A stretch of 64,000 nucleotides of DNA. It comes from Crystallibacter sulfonylureivorans_A (GTDB taxonomy: Bacteria > Actinomycetota > Actinomycetes > Actinomycetales > Micrococcaceae). The position numbers and the translations under genes were made by a program. The notes under the pieces are model-generated. The model saw only the letters and a list, made by a program, of their open reading frames with translations, was not told the DNA's origin and ran no database searches. Location: positions 60,036-124,035 of the forward strand of contig NZ_JBLKRT010000008.1 in assembly GCF_047607445.1 (NCBI RefSeq), read 5' to 3'. Positions 42,900 to 51,022 of this stretch are shown here, piece after piece (the stretch's first letter is position 1; each line of letters opens with the position of its first letter).

Positions 42900-43721
42900 C
42901 TAGTCTGTGGCGCGAATCGCTAGCTTGCGACGGGCGGCGGCGCCGGCGCCGAGGAGCAACAGGACAACCCCTCCGGCGACTGCGGCGCTGGTGTAATCCG
43001 GTCCGGTCTCACTGGCCGCACCGGAGCGGCCGCCGGGCACCGCGCCCGGCGCCGAGTGGAGCCCTTCGATATTCTGCACGGCCACGGCCAGGTTGCCATC
43101 GTCCAGGCTGCCCCACGCGTAGACAATGGTGTGGGTGCCTTCCGCAACCGGCACGTCGGCCGGTCCGATCACCGGCTCGGTGGTCCCCGCTGCGGCAACG
43201 GACGCCGAGACGGTTCCCGGGTCCAGCGTGAGGGTTTGTTCGTCCGGATTGGACAGGCCGTTGATCACCGCGGAACCGCCGGCCAGCACGTCGACGGCGG
43301 GGGCTGCGGCCGTGTGGCGCACGGTCAGCTTGCCCTTTCCGGCGTCGATGGTTGAGACGTCGTTGGTGAACAGGTTGGCGGCGGGATTGCCCTCGGCGTC
43401 CAGGTTGGCGACGGCGGTGTAGTTGCCGCCAGACTCCAGTTGGACATCGACGGGACCGATGGCCGGGTTATCCGCGTTCTCGGCATCCGAAGCGGTAATG
43501 GCCAGGGAGTAATCACCCGCAGGGAGCGCCAGTGGCCCGGCCAGATCGCCGGGGGCGAAATCGTCCAGGGTCCGCTCGCCGTTGACCCAAACATCCACGG
43601 TCAGGTCCGGGACGCCGTGCAGGACCGAGAGCTGGGCCTCTTGATCGGCTGCCTGGGCCGGGGCTGCCGCTCCGAGCGCCAGAAACCCCAAGGCGGAAAC
43701 AGTAAAAATGCTCTTGCGCAT
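42900..43721 (-). CDS. DUF4397 surface protein with C-terminal sorting-like tail
   Basis: A 273-residue exported protein. Signal peptide over residues 1-25 (SALGFLALGAAAPAQAA). Two DUF4397-type repeats follow (LSVLHGVPDLTVDVWVNGE, then LTVRHTAAAPAVDVLAGG), each with a beta-rich pattern. The C-terminus has SETGPDY, a hydrophobic stretch (AAVAGGVVLLLLGAGAA) and a basic tail, resembling a sortase sorting signal, although the canonical LPxTG is not present. It is first in an operon with a class F sortase. The ATG is preceded by GAAGGAGA. Confidence 0.82.
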   Translation of the reverse strand: MRKSIFTVSALGFLALGAAAPAQAADQEAQLSVLHGVPDLTVDVWVNGERTLDDFAPGDLAGPLALPAGDYSLAITASDAENADNPAIGPVDVQLESGGNYTAVANLDAEGNPAANLFTNDVSTIDAGKGKLTVRHTAAAPAVDVLAGGSAVINGLSNPDEQTLTLDPGTVSASVAAAGTTEPVIGPADVPVAEGTHTIVYAWGSLDDGNLAVAVQNIEGLHSAPGAVPGGRSGAASETGPDYTSAAVAGGVVLLLLGAGAAARRKLAIRATD

Positions 43722-43808
43722 GTGATTCTCCTTCAAAGGCCCGGGTGCACCAGGCGTGTGGCTGCTTACACCCCTACTACTGCCCGGACCGCGTGCTTGG
43801 ATGCACTT

Positions 43809-44363
43809 TCATGAAGAATTTTTGGCCGGTCCCAAAACCTTATAGATGGCGCAGATGAAGGACCGGTTGCGCGCCAGATCAGTGAGCTCCAAGTCGAACT
43901 TGCGCGGGAACAGCGGCCGACCGGAGCCCACCGTAGCCGGCGCGATCGACAGGACCAGCTCGTCCAGCAGCCCCGCCTCGGCGAACTGGGCGGCGAGGTC
44001 CCCACCGCCCACCACATAGATGTCCTTCCCGGCGGCCGCGGCCGCGAGCGCATCATGGATCGGCTCGATGTCTCCCTGCGCAAAACGGATGTCCGCACCC
44101 TCCACGCCCGGCAGTTGACTGTGCGAGAGAACCCAGGCGGGCATCTTGTACGGCCACGGTTCCCGCGACGCCAGCAGGTGTTCACGGACCCACTCGTACG
44201 TGGTCCGGCCCATCACCACCGCCCCGACTCCGCTGATGAAATTGTCGTAGCTGTTCGGCCCGCCGCCGTCGATGTCCTGCTTGAACAGCCAGTCCAGCGA
44301 GTCATTTTCATCCGCGAGGTACCCGTCCAGGGTGGTGGCGGTGAAGAAGATGGTGCGGGTCAT
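43809..44363 (-). CDS. Dihydrofolate reductase / RibD C-terminal family protein
   Basis: A 184-residue reductase-fold protein with the typical N-terminus MTRTIFFTATTLDGYLADENDSLDWL, the NADPH-site segment AVVMGRTTYEWV and VVGGGDLAAQFAEAGLLDELVLSIAPATVG. This family reduces small pteridine-like or other carbonyl substrates; the substrate is unknown. It is monocistronic. Confidence 0.88.
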   Translation of the reverse strand: MTRTIFFTATTLDGYLADENDSLDWLFKQDIDGGGPNSYDNFISGVGAVVMGRTTYEWVREHLLASREPWPYKMPAWVLSHSQLPGVEGADIRFAQGDIEPIHDALAAAAAGKDIYVVGGGDLAAQFAEAGLLDELVLSIAPATVGSGRPLFPRKFDLELTDLARNRSFICAIYKVLGPAKNSS

Positions 44364-44572
44364 GGGGATGGTCCTTCCGAACGGTCACGACTCGAGCAGT
44401 TCCGGGCAGCCGGCCCCACGGTCCTGGCCGGTCTGACAACAGTGTGCCGGAAGGGCGGTCCGATGCCCACGGTGGCGACCGTCCGGGCAGGTGACCGTCC
44501 AGGCATTGGGAGGGCACCGCCGTCGTGCTTTTTCCGCGCGCGATGGGCCTCCGGAGACGCTAAGTTTTAGGT

Positions 44573-45088
44573 ATGGCTACGGATGAACGCGTTAACGAGG
44601 ACTCGAGGGGTCGCCACGAGACCTTCGAGGAGAAGCTGGACCGCAACTGGAATGAATTGCTGCAGGAACTGCGGGTCATGCAGACCGGCGCGCAGATCAT
44701 CACCGCGTTCCTGATGACGCTTCCGTTCCAGAGCACCTTCCAGGACCTGGCCCCGTACCAGGTGGGACTGTACATCGGCTTGCTGGTGTTGGCCGCGCTG
44801 TTGACCGGGTTGATCCTTACGCCGGTGGCGATCCACCGGCGGCTGTTCGGCCTGCACCTCAAGGACGCCACGGTGGCGCACGGGCACCGGATCGTGAAGA
44901 TCGCAGTGCTGGGCATTGGGCTGCTGGCCACCGGCTGCGTGGCGTTCATTGTGGATGTGATCGCCGGGGATGTGCTTGCTTTGGCGATCGGCGGCGGGGT
45001 GCTGCTGGTGATGCTCTTCCTGCTGTGGATCCTGCCGCACGTGCTGCAGCGCGGCCTGAGCAACAGCGGACCGGGCACCGACGACTGA
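44573..45088 (+). CDS. DUF6328 family membrane protein
   Basis: A 171-residue protein with a charged N-terminus (ETFEEKLDRNWNELLQELRVMQTGAQIITAFLMTLPFQ) and four membrane segments (about 48-68, 74-95, 115-135 and 138-160). The N-terminal ELRVxQTGxQ pattern is what I know as DUF6328. Function unknown. It is monocistronic, with GC-rich codons like the core genome. Confidence 0.75.
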   Translation: MATDERVNEDSRGRHETFEEKLDRNWNELLQELRVMQTGAQIITAFLMTLPFQSTFQDLAPYQVGLYIGLLVLAALLTGLILTPVAIHRRLFGLHLKDATVAHGHRIVKIAVLGIGLLATGCVAFIVDVIAGDVLALAIGGGVLLVMLFLLWILPHVLQRGLSNSGPGTDD

Positions 45089-45275
45089 CGCCTGCTGAGG
45101 GGCGGCTAAGCACGCCGGCGCGGTAAGCGCGGTCGGTCACGGCGCGGCTGGTGGCGGCGCGGGCAGTGCAAGCGCGGGCGGCTCCGACGCGAGGGGCGCC
45201 GTCGCGGGCGGTGCCGGCGCCCCTGCGGGCAGCTGAACCCGTGACAGGCTTCCGCCCGAGTGGAAGCATGGCCGC

Positions 45276-46769
45276 ATGAGCATTCCGTCTGAACCGGCCC
45301 CTCCCACCGGAGCCCGCACTGATCAGCGCGGTCCGGAAGGGAAAACTTTCTTCGGCCAACCGCGGATGCTGGCCAACCTGTTCAGCGTGGAGCTGTGGGA
45401 GCGCTTCTCCTTCTACGGCATGCAGGTGGTGGTCCTGCTCTACATGTACTTCGAGGTGGCCGAGGGCGGTCTGGGCATCGACGAGGCCGTGGCCACCGGC
45501 ATCATCGGCGCCTACGGCGGCACGGTGTACCTGTCCACGATCGTCGGCGCGTGGGTGGCCGACCGGCTGCTGGGCTCCGAACGGACGCTGTTCTACAGCG
45601 CGATCATGATCATGCTGGGCCATATTTCGCTGGCGCTGATCCCCGATATCCCCGGGCTGGCGATCGGCCTGATCCTGGTGGCCTTCGGGTCCGGCGGGCT
45701 GAAGGCCAATGCCACCTCGTTGGTGGGGTCGCTGTACGCGCTCGACGACGACCGCCGGGACGCGGGCTTCTCGATTTTCTACATGGGCGTGAACATCGGC
45801 GCACTGTTCGGGCCGCTGCTGACCGGACTGACCCGGGACACGCTTGGCTTCCATTTCGCCTTCGGGCTGGCCGCGGTGGGCATGGCCATCGGCCTCACCC
45901 AATATGCGCTGACCCGCAAAAACCTGCCGGAGGAAGCGCACCTGATCGCCGACCCGCTGCCCCGGAGCAAGATGCCGGTGGTGGGCGGCATCGTCGCGGT
46001 TGTGGTGATCCTGATTGTGGTGGCGGTGCTGACCGGACTGGTGAACGCCGGAAACCTGGCCACCGTGGTAGCGCTGGTGGCGATCGCCGCGGCGATCTCT
46101 TACTTCGTGGTGATCCTGTCCAGCAAACACATCAATGAAACAGAACGACGGCGGGTGCTCTCCTTCATCCCGATGTTCATCGCCAGCGCGGCCTTCTTCT
46201 CCATGTTCCAGCAGCAATTCACCGTGGTGACGCTGTACTCCGACCAGCGGCTCAACCGGAACATCCTCGGCTGGGAAATGCCGATCGAGTGGGTCCAGTC
46301 CATCAACCCGGTGTTCATCATCCTGCTGGCCCCGGTCTTCGCCGCAGTGTGGACGCGGCTGGGTCCGCGGCAGCCAATCACTCCGGTGAAGTTCGCCATC
46401 GGGCTGGCGATCATGGGGTTGGCCATCCTGGCCTTCATCCCGCTGGCCGGCGGCGGTCCGAACACCGCTCCCCTGCTGGCCATGGTGGGGATCCTGCTGA
46501 TGTTCACGCTGGCCGAGCTCTTTATCTCCCCGGTGGGATTGTCGCTGTCCACCAAGCTGGCGCCGCACATTTTCCGCACCCAGATGGTGGCGCTGAACTA
46601 CCTTTCAGTGTCGCTGGGCACGGCGCTCTCCGGTGTGCTGGCCGGCTTCTACAATCCGGAGAACGAGGTCCCTTACTTCGGCGTGATCGGCCTGGTGGCA
46701 CTGGCGCTGGCCGTGGCGCTGTTCCTGGCCGCGAAGCCGATTAAGAGCCTGATGAGCGGGGTGCACTGA
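45276..46769 (+). CDS. POT family peptide transporter (MFS)
   Basis: A 497-residue proton-coupled oligopeptide transporter with 12 to 14 membrane segments. The family signature near the N-terminus is NLFSVELWERFSFYGMQVVVLLYM (ExxERFxYYG type), and SIFYMGVNIGALFGPLL matches the second POT signature. It imports di- and tripeptides. The ATG at 45276 is the only good start; upstream 187 bases are GC-rich low-complexity sequence with no gene. A large opposite-strand open frame over it has no family features. Confidence 0.92.
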   Translation: MSIPSEPAPPTGARTDQRGPEGKTFFGQPRMLANLFSVELWERFSFYGMQVVVLLYMYFEVAEGGLGIDEAVATGIIGAYGGTVYLSTIVGAWVADRLLGSERTLFYSAIMIMLGHISLALIPDIPGLAIGLILVAFGSGGLKANATSLVGSLYALDDDRRDAGFSIFYMGVNIGALFGPLLTGLTRDTLGFHFAFGLAAVGMAIGLTQYALTRKNLPEEAHLIADPLPRSKMPVVGGIVAVVVILIVVAVLTGLVNAGNLATVVALVAIAAAISYFVVILSSKHINETERRRVLSFIPMFIASAAFFSMFQQQFTVVTLYSDQRLNRNILGWEMPIEWVQSINPVFIILLAPVFAAVWTRLGPRQPITPVKFAIGLAIMGLAILAFIPLAGGGPNTAPLLAMVGILLMFTLAELFISPVGLSLSTKLAPHIFRTQMVALNYLSVSLGTALSGVLAGFYNPENEVPYFGVIGLVALALAVALFLAAKPIKSLMSGVH

Positions 46770-46775
46770 GCGTGG

Positions 46776-46930
46776 TGGAGACCCACACGGTGGTCGACCT
46801 AGCGAGCGCCAGCGAGCGCGTGGAGACCCACACGGTGATCGACCAAGCGAGCGCCAGCGAGCGCGTGGAGACCCACACGGTGATCGACCAAGCGAGCGCC
46901 AGCGAGCGCGTGGAGACCCACACGGTGATG
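46776..46930. repeat. 45-bp tandem repeat, about 3.4 copies
   Basis: A 45-base unit beginning GTGGAGACCCACACGGTG and containing GCGAGCGCCAGCGAGCGC is repeated at 46776, 46821, 46866 and partly at 46911. Copies two and three are identical; copy one differs at a few bases. It starts seven bases after the peptide transporter stop and ends nine bases before the next gene. It has no spacers, so is not CRISPR. Part of the plus strand is open in frame with the downstream gene, so it could extend that protein, though this is unlikely. Confidence 0.85.
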
Positions 46931-46938
46931 GCGGCGCC

Positions 46939-48444
46939 GTGGTGACGCCGCAACGGGTGCTGGTCACCGGGGCTACCGGCTACATTGGCGGCCGCCTGGT
47001 TCCGCGGCTGCTGGCGCGCGGGTACGCGGTTCGCGTGCTGGTCCGCTCCCCGGGCAAGCTCGCCGCCGTGCCCTGGCATGACGACGTCGAGATCGTGGCC
47101 GGGGATCTGGCGGATGAGGACGACGCGCGGCGGGCCTGCGCGGATGTCCAGACCGTGTTCTACCTGGTGCATTCAATGGCCTCCGGCACCGACTTCGAGG
47201 AACGTGAGCTGGCGATGGCGCGCACTGTGGCCGGTGCCGCTGCGGCTGCCAGGGTGAATCGCATCGTCTATTTGGGCGGGCTGCATCCGGAGAACGTCGA
47301 ACTCTCCCGCCACATGCGCTCGCGTGCGGCCGTGGGGCGGGCGCTGCTGGAAGGCGAGGTGCCCGCGGCAGTCTTCCAGGCCGGCGTCGTGATTGGCTCC
47401 GGTTCCGCGTCCTTCGAAATGATCCGGCATCTGACCGAAAACCTGCCGTTCATGCCGGCACCCAGTTGGGTACGGCGCACGGTGGAGCCGATTGCCATCC
47501 GCGATGTGCTGCACTACCTGGAACGAGCACCGGAGCTGCCGGCCGGGCTCAACCGCACCTTCGACATCGGTTCGCGGGAGCGGATCACCTATGCGGGTCT
47601 GATGTACGGGTATGCGCACGAGGCAGGCGTGGGACGACGCCTGATCTACGCGCTGCCAATCCCCGCTCCGGCGCTCGCCGGCTGGTGGGTGGCGCTGACC
47701 ACGCCGATCCCCCACGCCATGGCGGTGCCCCTGGTGCAGTCGCTGCAGCATGATGCGGTTTCCGCCGAACACGACATTGACCGCTATATCCCGCAGCCCG
47801 ACGGCGGACTGACCGGCTACCGCATGGCGGTGCAGCTGGCGCTGGGGAAGATGGCCAGCGGTGAGGTGGAAACCAGCTGGACCAACGCGTCCGGCGCGCC
47901 GCCATCCGACCCGCTGCCCAGCGACCCTGAGTGGGCTGGCCAAACCGTGTTCGTGGACAACCGGGAACGGGGATCCGAGGTTCCCGCCGAGGACGTCTGG
48001 CGGGTGATCCAAGGGATCGGCGGGGCGAACGGCTGGTATTCGTGGCCGGCGGCGTGGGCGATCCGCGGAGTCTTGGACAAGCTGGTGGGCGGTGCCGGAC
48101 TCACCCGTGGCCGCCGCCATGCGGGCCGGCTCGTCGTGGGCGATGCCGTGGACTGGTGGCGGGTGGAAGCCATCGAGGAGGGCAGCGAGCGCCGGCTGCT
48201 GCGGCTGCATGCGGAAATGAAGGTGCCCGGGCAGGCCTGGCTGGAACTCTCGGTGGCCCCGAAAGACGGCGGCAGCGTGTACCGCCAGCGCGCCATCTAC
48301 TTCCCCCGCGGGCTCTCTGGAAAGCTCTACTGGTGGCTGGTCCTGCCGTTCCACGGCCTGATCTTCCCGTCCATGGCGCGCAACATCATCCACCGGGCGG
48401 CTGTACGCGAGCAGACTGCTGACGCAGCGGCCAACGTCCGCTAA
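46939..48444 (+). CDS. NAD(P)H-binding protein with DUF2867 domain
   Basis: A 501-residue protein. The N-terminal two thirds form an atypical SDR fold: VLVTGATGYIGGRLVPRLLARGYAVRVLVR binds NAD(P), and VNRIVYLGGLHPE follows. The C-terminal part from about residue 320 fits DUF2867 (WRVIQGIGGANGWYSWPAAWAIRGVLDKLVGG and PFHGLIFPSMARNI). Such fusions are conserved in actinobacteria; the substrate is unknown. The start is GTG, with a second GTG just upstream. Confidence 0.87.
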   Translation: MVTPQRVLVTGATGYIGGRLVPRLLARGYAVRVLVRSPGKLAAVPWHDDVEIVAGDLADEDDARRACADVQTVFYLVHSMASGTDFEERELAMARTVAGAAAAARVNRIVYLGGLHPENVELSRHMRSRAAVGRALLEGEVPAAVFQAGVVIGSGSASFEMIRHLTENLPFMPAPSWVRRTVEPIAIRDVLHYLERAPELPAGLNRTFDIGSRERITYAGLMYGYAHEAGVGRRLIYALPIPAPALAGWWVALTTPIPHAMAVPLVQSLQHDAVSAEHDIDRYIPQPDGGLTGYRMAVQLALGKMASGEVETSWTNASGAPPSDPLPSDPEWAGQTVFVDNRERGSEVPAEDVWRVIQGIGGANGWYSWPAAWAIRGVLDKLVGGAGLTRGRRHAGRLVVGDAVDWWRVEAIEEGSERRLLRLHAEMKVPGQAWLELSVAPKDGGSVYRQRAIYFPRGLSGKLYWWLVLPFHGLIFPSMARNIIHRAAVREQTADAAANVR

Positions 48445-48455
48445 ATTGACGGAGT

Positions 48456-48917
48456 ATGAACCCCGACGACGGACCACTGGAACGCTACCGACGCCCCAAG
48501 GGGCTCGACGACGCCACGGTGGAGGCGTTGGGCAAGCTCTCCGAGGCGCTGGAAGTCATCGAACACGCCCGTGGGCACCTCTACGCGTTCCACCGGCTCA
48601 CCGGCAAGGCCGACTTTGCCCTCGGCGACGCCGTGGAGTTGCTCCGCAAGGCCGGACACCATGAAGTGGCCGAGCGGATCAACGAGGAGTTGGTGGGCCG
48701 GAACGTGATCGAGGGTCGCTGGACCTTCCAGATCATCGACGAGTACGACGAGACCTACTACGGCCCGTGCAAGGAACTGGAACTGCAGGCCCGCGAGAAG
48801 CTGGCCGACGGCCGTAAACATCTGTTCGAGGCCGAGATGAAAGAAGACCGGCGCACTCACGGGCTGAAGAACCACGAGGCAACACCTCCCAGCCTGCGTG
48901 GCGGCCCCGACTCCTGA
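48456..48917 (+). CDS. Conserved hypothetical protein, 153 residues
   Basis: I do not recognise a named family. The protein is soluble and helical, with two central helices (ALGKLSEALEVIEHARGHLYAFHRLTGKADFALGDAVELLRKAGH) and a charged C-terminal helix. It starts 11 bases after the stop of the NAD(P)-binding gene, so may be in the same unit. Codon use is consistent with the surrounding core genes. Confidence 0.65.
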   Translation: MNPDDGPLERYRRPKGLDDATVEALGKLSEALEVIEHARGHLYAFHRLTGKADFALGDAVELLRKAGHHEVAERINEELVGRNVIEGRWTFQIIDEYDETYYGPCKELELQAREKLADGRKHLFEAEMKEDRRTHGLKNHEATPPSLRGGPDS

Positions 48918-48994
48918 CGCCCGCCGCCGCGCACGGGCCCGTGAGGTCCAGCAGATTTCTGAACTCCTGCGTGATTGGGCCTGTAAGCCGTGTG

Positions 48995-49133
48995 CAGGAT
49001 GCGCCACATTCGTTGGCGATCGACCAGCATTCCTCATGCTTGCTTGGAGTAAGGCCCTACAACTCCGCCCGCTCAAGCGGACCAGCGCCAGGTTTGCTTA
49101 CCGGCCGGAAGGCAATGTGGCGCATCCTGTACG
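48995..49133. repeat. Small inverted-repeat element, copy A
   Basis: A 139-base non-coding unit with perfect 16-base terminal inverted repeats, CAGGATGCGCCACATT at 48995-49010 and its complement at 49114-49129. It shares the inner segment AGCATTCCTCATGCTTG and the right end with a second copy at 55371-55498. This looks like a MITE or REP-type dispersed repeat. No gene is present between 48918 and 49214 apart from this. Confidence 0.7.
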
Positions 49134-49214
49134 CACAGCTACCCGAAGGCGGCTTGCGGAACGCCTTCGGGATGGCAGTTCGGGGCTACGCCTTCGGGAT
49201 TGGGCGGTCGGGCA

Positions 49215-50057
49215 TTAGCCCTCCGGGTAGACAACCGCCAGCGGAAGCCGTCCGCACTCCAGAACCGTGAGCTTGAAACCCGGGTAGTGCTCACCGCGGG
49301 GCAGGACGGTCCTCGGCGCAGCGGGCAGGTATGCAACCGCCTCGAAGTCACTGGACGATTCCGCCGCGGCCAGGGCCTGCGCGGCAATCCCACCCTGCTG
49401 GTCCGCCAGAGCCTGCACCGCCCCCGGCGCCAGCAGCGTGCCGGCAGCCAGTTGCGCGTCGGCGGAGACCACCACCCGGCCCACGTGGTTGACCAGGCTT
49501 GCAGCCGGGTGCAGTTTCTTCAACGCCGGCAGCAACAGCGGCTCCAGTGATTCAACAAAGACGTCCGCGCCGGCCACGCCAACTCTGCGCCCGCCGGCAG
49601 CCACCGGGACCGTCATGGTCATGGTGTATTCGTCGGTGCAGAGGAAGTCCACATAGGGTCCGGTCACATGCGGCCGGCCGGTTGCCATCGGCCTGGTGAA
49701 CCATTCTCGTCGCATGTAGGCATCCGAGGCTGAAGCGAGCGCGGGCAGCACTAGCCGCTCCATGGTCTCGCCCTGCCACCACGCCATGTGCCACGCCGCG
49801 TCGGCCACCACTTGGTCGGCGGCCACAAAGCCGGCGCCCACCACGGGCCACTCGCCGCGTTTCACCAGGGCAGCGGCCAGCGGCTGCATGGTGGTGGTGA
49901 CCTGTTTGCCACCCGGCGGCCGCGCCGGATCGGCGAAGAGCTCCGCCAGAACCGGTACCCAACTGGCCACTTCGGCCAGGATCTCTTCGAAGAATCCGGT
50001 GACGTCGGCCAGCGGTTCCGCGTGACGTTCTGCAGCCAGTTCGGCCGGTGAGCTCAT
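49215..50057 (-). CDS. Cache-domain-like sensor protein
   Basis: A 280-residue protein that resembles the PDC/cache fold: EWFTRPMATGRPHVTGPYVDFLCTDEYTMTMTVPV, then GVAGADVFVESLEPLLLPALKKL. It has no clear signal peptide or membrane segment, so may bind its ligand in the cytoplasm. Its ATG overlaps the stop of the GntR-type regulator gene by four bases, suggesting they sense the same compound. The divergent polyamine-type transporter fits an amine or amino-acid ligand, but this is an inference. Confidence 0.7.
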   Translation of the reverse strand: MSSPAELAAERHAEPLADVTGFFEEILAEVASWVPVLAELFADPARPPGGKQVTTTMQPLAAALVKRGEWPVVGAGFVAADQVVADAAWHMAWWQGETMERLVLPALASASDAYMRREWFTRPMATGRPHVTGPYVDFLCTDEYTMTMTVPVAAGGRRVGVAGADVFVESLEPLLLPALKKLHPAASLVNHVGRVVVSADAQLAAGTLLAPGAVQALADQQGGIAAQALAAAESSSDFEAVAYLPAAPRTVLPRGEHYPGFKLTVLECGRLPLAVVYPEG

Positions 50058-50839
50058 CCCGTTCTCCTCTGATCGGTAGCGGGCGTGGGGTCGGCGGGCC
50101 GGTCGGTCAGCCGGGCATGTTCATCAATCAGTGCCGCGAGGCCGGTGTGGATCTGCGCTGTCACGGTTTCGCGGGCGGCCGCGGCATCAGCGGCTGCGAG
50201 CGCGTCGGCGATGCGTTCGCAGTACGCCACCATGGTGGCGTCGAACTCGTCGTCCTCATGCAGCAGCGACATCAGCGGGCCAAAGTCTTTGTAGAGCCGG
50301 ACGAACTCGCGGGTCAGCCGCGCCGACTGGCTCAAGGCCGCCAGCTCCAGGAGGAACTCGCCGACCAAGGCGCCGCCCACTCCCGAGGGGTGCGTACCGT
50401 GCAGGATCCGCCGCAGCACCTCGGCGTCGTCGGGGTCGGCAAACTCCGCGGCCAGTTCGGCCGCAGTGGCGGCGATGGCCCGGTAGTGGATGGCCAAATC
50501 GCGCAGCTCCACCCGGCTCATGCGGCCCAGCCGGCCACGCACCAGCTCCGCGCGCCGGCCGGTGGGGACGGTGACGAAAGTTCCGCCGTCGCGGCCTCGC
50601 CGGGTGGCCACCAGCCCCCGGGAACGCAGCCCCACCAGAGCCTCCCGGGCGGTCACGGTCGCCACGCCCATCGACGAAGCCAGCTCGGCCTCGCTCGGAA
50701 GCCGGTCGCCGTCGGCCAGCACGCCGGCGGCAATGCCCTCCACAATCCGGTCCTCCACGCGCTGCGCCTTGCCGCCCTCACCCAACGAGGCGAAGACCGC
50801 AGCGAGCAGCCGCTGTCGTGGCGGGGAGTCCTTGGGCAT
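50054..50839 (-). CDS. GntR family regulator with FCD ligand domain
   Basis: A 261-residue FadR-subfamily regulator. The winged helix is at residues 25-95 (IVEGIAAGVLADGDRLPSEAELASSMGVATVTAREALVGLRSRGLVATRRGRDGGTFV). The C-terminal helical FCD domain follows from about 110, with metal-ligand-like His and Asp residues (FDATMVAYCERIADAL). The ATG at 50839 is preceded by GGAAGGAT. It is divergent from the ABC transporter operon and likely controls it. Confidence 0.87.
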   Translation of the reverse strand: MPKDSPPRQRLLAAVFASLGEGGKAQRVEDRIVEGIAAGVLADGDRLPSEAELASSMGVATVTAREALVGLRSRGLVATRRGRDGGTFVTVPTGRRAELVRGRLGRMSRVELRDLAIHYRAIAATAAELAAEFADPDDAEVLRRILHGTHPSGVGGALVGEFLLELAALSQSARLTREFVRLYKDFGPLMSLLHEDDEFDATMVAYCERIADALAAADAAAARETVTAQIHTGLAALIDEHARLTDRPADPTPATDQRRTG

Positions 50840-50941
50840 GCGGTAGATCCTTCCAGACGGATCGGGCGCTGATTGGTACGACGCGGTCATGCGGAGCCGC
50901 TCCGAACATCCGTAACAAGAAATTTACACGATGTGACCCTC

Positions 50942-50970
50942 TTTACATTTAACATCTGCTTTCATAGGTT
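50942..50970 (+). promoter_or_regulatory. Candidate promoter of the polyamine-type transporter operon
   Basis: TTTACA (50942-50947) and TAGGTT (50965-50970) are separated by 17 bases in an AT-rich patch upstream of the transporter ATPase gene. A second TTTACA lies 19 bases upstream. It fits a sigma-A promoter and the position suits control by the divergent GntR regulator, but this is sequence-only. Confidence 0.4.
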
Positions 50971-51022
50971 AACGCAGGACGAAGTAACCCGCACCACATC
51001 AGACTTGGGAAAGGATCCAGCC

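Noticed and set aside
44946..46568. 540-residue minus-strand frame over the POT transporter gene
   Set aside because: His/Gln/Arg-rich shadow of a gene with POT signatures.
46776..46930. CRISPR array
   Set aside because: Direct repeats are head to tail without unique spacers and no cas gene is near.
47173..48477. 434-residue minus-strand frame over the NAD(P)-binding gene
   Set aside because: No family features; the plus strand has a clear GATGYIGG motif and DUF2867-like part.
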